NCBI RefSeq assembly: GCF_034627025.1
Contig: NZ_CP141048.1
Location: 917,501 to 981,500, forward strand
Direction: 5' to 3'
DNA: 64,000 nt
From: Microvirga lotononidis
Lineage (GTDB): Bacteria > Pseudomonadota > Alphaproteobacteria > Rhizobiales > Beijerinckiaceae
A program made the position numbers and the translations under genes. Numbering within the stretch: position 1 is the first letter of the stretch; the number at the start of each line of letters is the position of its first letter. The notes under the pieces are model-generated. The model worked only from the letters and a program-made list of their open reading frames with translations. It had not been told where the DNA came from and searched no databases. This document shows positions 58,120-64,000 of this stretch, one piece after another.

Positions 58120-59184
58120 TCATCTCCCGCCGAGCTCGACCTCGCCCGCCGGTTCGTCCTCGTCCGGTTTGAAGGACAGCCGGGCGGCCCGGATGCGATT
58201 GCGGATCTCGTAGGCCCCGAGGATCGCGAGGGCGATCACGAAGGGAATGAGGTAGTAGCAGAGCCGGTAGAGGAGCAGCGCCCCCAGGACCTGCTCCCGG
58301 GGATAGTTCGACAGGGCCAGGAGAATCGTGGCCTCGAAGACCCCGAGCCCACCCGGCGCATGGCTCGCCACGCCGAGCATGACGGCGAAGATGTAGACCG
58401 CCAGGAAGGTCTCGAAGCTGAGATTGTGCCCTCCGGGCAGGAGCACGAAGAGAACGCCGGCCCCGGCGCAGACATCGCCCGCCCCGATCAGGATCTGGGC
58501 CAGGGACAGCCGAAAGCCCGGCAGCTCCAATTTCCACCCCTGGATCCTCACCGCGCGGCGCTTGAGCGAGACCCAGACCATGTAGCCGATGACGAACGCG
58601 GCGGCGCCCAGGCCCACCAGCTGGTTCATCCAGATATGGGTGTAGACGAGGCTCGCCAGCTCGTCCGCCTTGCTGATCAGGCTCCAGGCGAGGACAAGGG
58701 CCATGCCGAGCCAGAAGGTCACTCCGGCGATCACGGTGAGGCTCGCCACCCGCCCCGGGCTGACCCCCTTGGGAGAGTAGATCCAGTAGCGGACCGTGCC
58801 GGCCGTCAGCAGGGGGAACCCCAGCGTGAAGCTCACCGCGTAACTCGTGAAGGAGGCGAGCGCGGTCGTCCGGTAGGGAACCTGCAGCTTGAGCTGCCGC
58901 AGGGCAATAGCATCATAGCAGGTCAGCAGGCTGTAGCTGATGGCGGTGAGGAGCACCGCGAGACCGATCTGGCGCAGGCTGGCGGCCGTGAAAGCCGCTT
59001 TCAGTTCGTTGACATCGATTTCCGATACGATGTGCCAGAGAACCACCAACGATGCGCCGAACAGGAGGACGCTCGCCGCCATCCCGATCCAGGCGAACCG
59101 GCGGGAACGGCGCTCCTTCGGATGAAGGGCTTCGGCAGAGGACATCTCCGGCTCGGCCACCGGGCGGGGACTCAAATCATTCAT
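58120..59184 (-). CDS. UPF0104 / lysylphosphatidylglycerol-synthase-type transmembrane protein
   Basis: 354-aa polytopic inner-membrane protein with about eight spans. It matches the membrane (flippase) part of MprF and the YbhN/UPF0104 family: TSYAVSFTLGFPLLTAGTVRYW and ASHAPGGLGVFEATILLAL are the typical conserved blocks. The catalytic synthase domain of full MprF is absent, so lipid translocation or an unknown transport role is more likely. The ATG at 59184 is chosen; TTG 59196 is in frame. It lies just upstream of phoR on the same strand with a 54-nt gap. Confidence 0.83.
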   Translation of the reverse strand: MNDLSPRPVAEPEMSSAEALHPKERRSRRFAWIGMAASVLLFGASLVVLWHIVSEIDVNELKAAFTAASLRQIGLAVLLTAISYSLLTCYDAIALRQLKLQVPYRTTALASFTSYAVSFTLGFPLLTAGTVRYWIYSPKGVSPGRVASLTVIAGVTFWLGMALVLAWSLISKADELASLVYTHIWMNQLVGLGAAAFVIGYMVWVSLKRRAVRIQGWKLELPGFRLSLAQILIGAGDVCAGAGVLFVLLPGGHNLSFETFLAVYIFAVMLGVASHAPGGLGVFEATILLALSNYPREQVLGALLLYRLCYYLIPFVIALAILGAYEIRNRIRAARLSFKPDEDEPAGEVELGGR

Positions 59185-59434
59185 GAAAACGGTCAATCAG
59201 CCTCAGCGTGGAAAAGATCGCATCGGGTATGAGGGCTGTCCTGCATCTATGCTCTGGCAGAAGGAACCGCCAGACGTCGGGGGCCTTTTAATGGTTTCGG
59301 CAGGCCGGCGCTACTCTTTCGCCGGAGAAATCGCCGTGAACCGCCGATGTGGGTTGTCAGCCTCGGAAAAGGCCTACAACAATGATTCCGTGGCATCGGA
59401 GACTTGGCTGCAGGGTCAGGCCTGGGAGTTTTGA

Positions 59435-60826
59435 GTGGATTTCAAGGAAACAGAAACGCAATTTGCTGTTCTGGCGGAGTCTCTGCCTCAACTCGTCTGG
59501 TCGTCCCGCCCTGATGGATCCGTCGACTATGTGAACCGCCGTTGGCGTGAGTTCACAGGTCTTTCCAACGAGCAGCTTCTCGGAAACGGCTGGGAAGCGG
59601 CCATTCACCCCGACGACCTGCCCGACGTGCTGCAGCATTGGCGCCGATCCCTGGAAGCCGGGCAGGATTACGAATGGGAATACCGTGTCAGGACGGGGGC
59701 GGGCGATTACGAATGGTTCCTCAGCCGAGCCATTCCTATTCAGGACCTGACAGGCAAAATCACCCGCTGGTTCGGCACGAGCACCAACATCAATGGACAG
59801 AAGAAGGCCGACGAGACCATCCGCCTGCTCGAAAGCCAGTACCGGCTCGCCCTCGAGGCCGCGGATCTCGGGACGTGGCAGATCGACCTCGAGAAGAACC
59901 TGATCACCTGGGACGAGGGCTCGTGCGCCCTCTACCATATTCCTCACAACGGATTGTACAGCCTGACCCTGGACGAGGCCTGGGCGATGATCCACCCGGA
60001 AGATGTGGAAGGTGTCAAAGAGCGGATCGCCGCCGCTGCCGCACCCGGGTCCGACGGCAAATACGACAGCGAGTACCGAGCCATCCTACCGGATGGGAAA
60101 CTCCGCTGGTTCCGCTCACACGGACAGGCTCTTTATGCGAATGGGGACGATACCCGTCACGCCATAAGCCTTTACGGGGTCGTCAGCGACATTACGGAGC
60201 ATCATGCCCTCGAAGAGACGCAAAAGCTTCTGACGCGGGAACTCAACCATCGGGTGAAGAACCTGTTCGCCATCGCCAACGGCATGGTCTCGATGACCGC
60301 CCGCACGGCGAAGGATACGAAGGACATGGCCAATGCCCTGCGTGGGCGCCTGAGCGCGCTGTCGCGAGCCCATGAGCTGGTGCAGCCCGTCTCGGCGGGC
60401 GATCAGGGCAAGGGTTCGGACGTGGAACTCGCGCGGCTGATCGAAGCGGTTCTCGAGCCCTATCAACAGGCGGGCCAGAACAAGATCACCATCGAGGGAC
60501 CGAGCGTGCTCGTCGGATCGAACACGACCACGAGCCTTGCCCTCGTGCTCCACGAACTCGCGACGAATGCCGCCAAATACGGCTGCCTGTCCTGCCCGGA
60601 GGGCGAATTGTCCATCCGCTGGACCCTGCAGGACGAGAATGTCGACTTTCACTGGACGGAGACCTGTGGCCCCCGCATCGAGACCCCGCCGACCTTCGAA
60701 GGGTTTGGCACCCATCTGTCGCAGCGAAGCATCACGGGGCAGCTCGGCGGTACGCTCGATCGGGATTGGCGTCCGGAAGGCTTGTTCGTCCATATGATCC
60801 TGCCGCTCAACCGCCTGAATTCCTGA
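59435..60826 (+). CDS. PAS-PAS HWE-family histidine kinase
   Basis: 463-aa soluble kinase. Two PAS/PAC domains span about 5-125 (WREFTGLSNEQLLG, HPDDLPDV) and 135-258 (IHPEDVEGV, EYRAILPDGKLRWF). The H-box is ELNHRVKN (His272), followed by VLHELATNAAKYG and the HWE features HWTETCGP and GFGTHL. The class often phosphorylates stress-response receivers. The GTG start at 59435 follows GGGAG. It stands alone ahead of cobU (6-nt gap), and the pairing with cobU is probably incidental. The signal is unknown. Confidence 0.88.
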   Translation: MDFKETETQFAVLAESLPQLVWSSRPDGSVDYVNRRWREFTGLSNEQLLGNGWEAAIHPDDLPDVLQHWRRSLEAGQDYEWEYRVRTGAGDYEWFLSRAIPIQDLTGKITRWFGTSTNINGQKKADETIRLLESQYRLALEAADLGTWQIDLEKNLITWDEGSCALYHIPHNGLYSLTLDEAWAMIHPEDVEGVKERIAAAAAPGSDGKYDSEYRAILPDGKLRWFRSHGQALYANGDDTRHAISLYGVVSDITEHHALEETQKLLTRELNHRVKNLFAIANGMVSMTARTAKDTKDMANALRGRLSALSRAHELVQPVSAGDQGKGSDVELARLIEAVLEPYQQAGQNKITIEGPSVLVGSNTTTSLALVLHELATNAAKYGCLSCPEGELSIRWTLQDENVDFHWTETCGPRIETPPTFEGFGTHLSQRSITGQLGGTLDRDWRPEGLFVHMILPLNRLNS

Positions 60827-60832
60827 GCGATC

Positions 60833-61378
60833 ATGTCCACCTATCGCCGTGTCCTGGTCCTGGGCGGAGCCCGCTCCGGAAAGAGCAGCATCGCCCTGAA
60901 GATCGCCGAGAGCGCGTCGCCGGAGCGGACCTATATCGCTACGGCCCAGGCCTATGATGAGGAAATGCGCGAGCGGATCGCGCAGCATCGCGCCGAGCGT
61001 GACGAATCGTGGCGAACGGTGGACGCGCCCTTCGATCTCGTGGAAGCCGTCCGGGAGCGGACCGCTCCCGGGCAAGCCGTGCTGGTCGACTGCCTGACAC
61101 TCTGGCTGTCCAACATCGTCCTGGCGGAGCGCGACCCGGTCCATGAGGCGGATCGGCTGATCCAGGCCGTTCGGGATGCGGGCGGCCCACTGATCCTGGT
61201 GTCCAACGAGGTCGGCCAAGGCATCGTGCCCGCGACGCCCCTGGGACGGAGGTTCCGGGACGAGCAGGGCCGCCTCAACCAGCGGACCGCGGAGACGTGC
61301 GACGCCGTCGTGTTCGTGGCGGCGGGCTGCCCGATCCTTCTCAAGCCGGCCCCTGCCCTGCAGCTGAGGCTGGAATAG
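60833..61378 (+). CDS. cobU: Adenosylcobinamide kinase/adenosylcobinamide-phosphate guanylyltransferase
   Basis: 181-aa CobU/CobP enzyme of cobalamin biosynthesis. The P-loop is GGARSGKSS, followed by YIATAQAYDEEM, VDCLTLWLSN and SNEVGQGIVP, the family signature blocks. It phosphorylates adenosylcobinamide and adds GMP to give AdoCbi-GDP for nucleotide-loop assembly. ATG 60833 lies 6 nt after the kinase gene. It is convergent with a BtuF-like gene that may supply cobinamide or B12. Confidence 0.93.
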   Translation: MSTYRRVLVLGGARSGKSSIALKIAESASPERTYIATAQAYDEEMRERIAQHRAERDESWRTVDAPFDLVEAVRERTAPGQAVLVDCLTLWLSNIVLAERDPVHEADRLIQAVRDAGGPLILVSNEVGQGIVPATPLGRRFRDEQGRLNQRTAETCDAVVFVAAGCPILLKPAPALQLRLE

Positions 61379-61387
61379 CCCACTTCG

Positions 61388-62239
61388 TCACCGGATCTTG
61401 GCCTGCACCTCGGCGCTCAAGGCGTCGATGGCGGCGGGTGTCGAAGGACCGCCGCAGATCGTCAGCCGGGCGGGAAGCGCCAAACGCCGGGTACGAGGCA
61501 CCGCCTCGGTCAGGGCCGGGTGCGCGAGAAGCGCCGTGCCGTTGTCGACCGCCTGGTTCGACGCTTCATCCACCAGCATGAAATCCGGTGGGTTCGTCAC
61601 GATGGTCTCCAGCCTCGCGACGCCGCCCTCGGTGAGCCCCAAAGCCCCCTGATGCAGCCTGAATCCCATCTGGACCAGGACCTCGCCGATCGGCGACCGG
61701 GGTCCCATGACCCAGCCGCCTCGCTCATAGACGAGGAGGCTGGGCTGCCCTGATACCATCCCCCTTGCCCGTTCCAGGCTGCCATCGATGCGAGCGATCA
61801 GATCCTCGCCACGGTTTGGATGGCCGAGCCTGAGGGCCAGGGCGCGGATCTGACTGCGCCCCTGCTCCAAGCTCGTCCAAGGCGCGAAAGTCATCACGTC
61901 CAGCCCCTGCCGCCTCAGCAGAACGCCCTGCTCCTGCTGGCCATAGGTGCCTGTCAGCACGAGATCCGGCCGAGCGAAGAGGACAGCTTCGGCGCCGCCG
62001 TCGTTCCGGGGCAGTCCGGCGGCCTTGTCGGCGAGAAACGAGAGAGAGGGGTCCCCGGCAAGACGGCTTAGGGACGAAATCCGGCCCCGGTCGGCCAGAG
62101 CCAGAAGAAGCTGGTCGGTACAAAGATTGAGCGAGGCAACCCGCTCCGGCCTTGTCTGAGCCCCTGCCCCGGCGATGAAGAGACCCAGGCACGGCAGCAG
62201 GACCAATGCTGCACGGCAAATTACGGAGCGGTGAAACAT
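61388..62239 (-). CDS. BtuF-like periplasmic binding protein (cobalamin/iron family)
   Basis: 283-aa class III periplasmic binding protein. The signal peptide (FHRSVICRAALVLLPCLGLFI) ends near AGAGAQT. The body has RVASLNLCTDQLLLALAD, FARPDLVLTGTYGQQEQG and a C-terminal IDALSAEVQ helix, the pattern of BtuF-type proteins. Next to cobU, uptake of a corrinoid is the best guess, but a siderophore ligand is not excluded. No permease or ATPase gene is adjacent. ATG 62239 places the signal peptide at the N-terminus; ATG 62269 is an alternative. No cobalamin riboswitch was recognised upstream. Confidence 0.8.
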   Translation of the reverse strand: MFHRSVICRAALVLLPCLGLFIAGAGAQTRPERVASLNLCTDQLLLALADRGRISSLSRLAGDPSLSFLADKAAGLPRNDGGAEAVLFARPDLVLTGTYGQQEQGVLLRRQGLDVMTFAPWTSLEQGRSQIRALALRLGHPNRGEDLIARIDGSLERARGMVSGQPSLLVYERGGWVMGPRSPIGEVLVQMGFRLHQGALGLTEGGVARLETIVTNPPDFMLVDEASNQAVDNGTALLAHPALTEAVPRTRRLALPARLTICGGPSTPAAIDALSAEVQAKIR

Positions 62240-62733
62240 GGGAGCGTTCTCGATCTCCTTCGTGCCCATTCTCTAGCATGTGAAACATAGCGACGAGAAT
62301 GCCCGCGGGCCTGGCGGATCGGCGGTGCGATCAAGCGCCAGTCTACGTTGGAGGACGGGATGGGAAATCAAACAGCCGCCGTGCCGAACGGCTCTACCAA
62401 AGGCGCTTCTAGACGTTAGTATTAGCCTGCGCAAAGTGCAGCTTAATAAGCTATTTTCATCTTACTCTATCGTATTATTCCATCTGCGGCATCATGCCGT
62501 CAGTCATGTTTATCATCAGCAAAGTTTTTCCTTAAAAACTAAGCCTTATTCGAAGATGAACGCTTATTAATAAACTCGTACAAATGGTCGCACCTTGGAA
62601 CATAATCGAATTTTTAACGCCAAGCTGACCCATTCTGGACATATCAGCCCATCACATACTTGCCTCGTCAAACGAAGAACGACCGTGCACCCGCCGTGGC
62701 GGAGAAACGGTGCATTTGCGGGGACATATCCAT
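62240..62733. other. AT-rich intergenic region
   Basis: Nearly 500 bp without a supported gene. About 62410-62640 is clearly more AT-rich than the rest of the window and rich in TTA/TAA triplets and T-runs. Short open frames here have no coding character. It may hold regulatory sites for the downstream transglycosylase-like gene or be a remnant of foreign DNA. Confidence 0.6.
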
Positions 62734-63894
62734 ATGCAAATCGCTCTGACAGCGTCTCAGGACGCATGCCAGCAGACGGCTATTTGCCTTGAGAACCAAA
62801 AGAAGACCGGTTTCCGGTCGCTCGTCGACGCCTGCCGCGTACCCTCGCAGGGAGGGAGAACTCTGCTGGACCTCACCAAGTGCTTCGGTCTCAGCGCATG
62901 CCTGACGATTGCCATCGGTACGGCGGTTCACACGCATTCCGCCTCGGCCGCCGAGGCCTGGACCGCATTGCCGCCGGCCCTCGGCGCCGGACCGGATGCC
63001 ATCCGGTTGCCGCCAGCTCATGCGGCAGCCCCGTTCTCCATGTCCGATCACGAAGCAGCCCCCGCCGATCCGCTTGAAGCCATCGTTCCGGTGGCGCCCG
63101 CGGATACGACGGTTGCAGAACTTCAGAAGCAGATCATCCTGTCCATACCTCTGATCGATACACCCGTCTCCGAGAGCGCGAAGGACGAAGAACCGGTTTC
63201 CCGCGAACTCACGGAATTCATGGAATTCGAGGAGATGCGGGTTCCCGTCTGGATCGTCGATACGATCCTGCGGGCATCCAAGCTCACAGGCGCGGATCCG
63301 GTCTACATGATGGCCCTGGCCGACAAGGAATCGAGCTTCCTGCCCGGCAACAAGGCCTCGACGTCCTCCGCCGTCGGCCTGTTCCAGTTCATCACCAGCA
63401 CGTGGCTCGATGCGGTCCGCTCGTTCGGTCCTCTCCATGGACTGACGGCCGAAGCCGAGGCAATTTCAGGTGCCGGGGCCAAGATCGATGTCGCGGATCC
63501 CATCATGCGCCAGCACATTCTCGGCCTGCGCCGCAACCCCTTCATCTCGGCCCTCATGGCAGCCGAGATGATGAAGCGCGACAAGGCCAAGATCGAAGCC
63601 AAGCTCGGGCGCCAGCTGAGCCGGTCGGAGTTCTACCTTTCTCACTTCTTCGGCGTCGACAGCGCCAGCCGATTCATCGCCCTGGTGGACGACACCCCGA
63701 AGAAGAGCGCTCCGGATGCGTTCCCGGCCGCAGCCAAGTCCAACAAGTCGCTGTTCTTCACCAAGGACGGCAAGAAGACCCGCCAGCTCAGCGTGGCCGA
63801 GGTCTACGACAAGATCGACGGGATGATCGACAAGAGGCTCAATCGTTACGAGGCCGTGTCGGCCCGCGCTACGGCTGACGCCTCAGGCTTCTGA
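62734..63894 (+). CDS. Exported lytic-transglycosylase (SLT) domain protein
   Basis: 386-aa protein. The SLT/goose-lysozyme-like core spans about 170-310: ALADKESSFLPG carries the likely catalytic Glu199, followed by SSAVGLFQFITSTW. The family cleaves peptidoglycan between MurNAc and GlcNAc. A hydrophobic export segment (CLTIAIGTAVHTHSASA) lies 50 residues into the frame from ATG 62734. A strong ribosome-binding-like GGGAGGGAG lies near 62850-62858 just before CTG 62863, so the true start may be downstream. The C-terminal tail is Lys-rich. It stands alone. Confidence 0.75.
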   Translation: MQIALTASQDACQQTAICLENQKKTGFRSLVDACRVPSQGGRTLLDLTKCFGLSACLTIAIGTAVHTHSASAAEAWTALPPALGAGPDAIRLPPAHAAAPFSMSDHEAAPADPLEAIVPVAPADTTVAELQKQIILSIPLIDTPVSESAKDEEPVSRELTEFMEFEEMRVPVWIVDTILRASKLTGADPVYMMALADKESSFLPGNKASTSSAVGLFQFITSTWLDAVRSFGPLHGLTAEAEAISGAGAKIDVADPIMRQHILGLRRNPFISALMAAEMMKRDKAKIEAKLGRQLSRSEFYLSHFFGVDSASRFIALVDDTPKKSAPDAFPAAAKSNKSLFFTKDGKKTRQLSVAEVYDKIDGMIDKRLNRYEAVSARATADASGF

Positions 63895-64000
63895 TCGGAC
63901 GCAAGTGCGTCCACCCCATGCGGCCTGTCTTCCGCGGAGGCCTGGCCCTCGGCAGGCTGGACGTCCGTGCGGTGCGTCAGGCTTGCGGCGGCCGAGCTGG

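Noticed and set aside
62240..62420. Cobalamin riboswitch upstream of the BtuF-like gene
   Set aside because: No B12-box or the characteristic core was found despite the cobU/BtuF context.
63846..64000. Stop-free minus-strand segment at the window edge
   Set aside because: About 50 codons read through the edge and could be the C-terminus of a convergent gene, but it overlaps the SLT-protein gene by about 49 bp and has no recognisable motif.

Overview
The window is GC-rich chromosomal DNA of an alphaproteobacterium of the order Hyphomicrobiales. A partial 16S rRNA gene on the minus strand (1-1063) resembles Microvirga/Methylobacteriaceae. GcrA, an EcfG-type stress circuit with a NepR-like protein, LOV and HWE kinases, a long-form dCTP deaminase and an Aap-type transporter all fit that group. 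The genus is a judgement from memory, not an alignment.

Layout. 1-1400: start of an rRNA operon with leader, boxA and promoter. 1846-11750: sensory block with a LOV hybrid kinase, a PAS/GAF hybrid kinase, a KaiC-like ATPase coupled to an HWE kinase, a Crp-family regulator, an exported Pro-rich protein and a NepR-like protein; the last two sit behind divergent EcfG-type promoters. 11892-21365: molybdenum hydroxylase locus with a form II CoxL enzyme (coxG, S, L, M, D, E), a split XdhC pair and a molybdopterin-binding protein. 21454-23018: small genes, tRNA-Leu and an orphan BrnA-like antitoxin. 23171-36536: apparent catabolic island with a hydantoinase, two paralogous ATZ/TRZ amidohydrolases around an Asp/Glu/hydantoin racemase, a YtcJ-type amidohydrolase, an amino-acid-type ABC importer without its ATPase, a flavin oxidoreductase, and a LysR-HTH protein fused to a TrpD2/YbiB-like domain. 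36778-43029: ferric-siderophore uptake (FepA-like receptor plus periplasmic-binding-protein ABC system). 43150-51003: housekeeping genes (tRNA-Gly, dcd, apaG, argE, argD-argF-hslO, gcrA). 51219-58065: the phosphate regulon (phoR-pstSCAB-phoU-phoB) with a three-repeat Pho box. 58120-63894: a flippase-like membrane protein, an HWE kinase, cobU, a BtuF-like binding protein and a lytic-transglycosylase-domain protein.

How parts work together. The cox genes encode a three-subunit Mo/FAD/2Fe-2S hydroxylase plus its maturation factors; the active-site motif is that of form II enzymes, so CO oxidation is not implied. The 23-36 kb island looks like import and stepwise opening of a cyclic amide or N-heterocycle, but the substrate is unknown. 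No phage, transposon or CRISPR array was seen. Dispersed palindromic repeats occur in several intergenic spaces.

Most promising for novelty: the LysR-TrpD2 fusion and the catabolic island beside it, the divergent EcfG promoters with the solitary NepR-like gene, and the KaiC-like/HWE operon.
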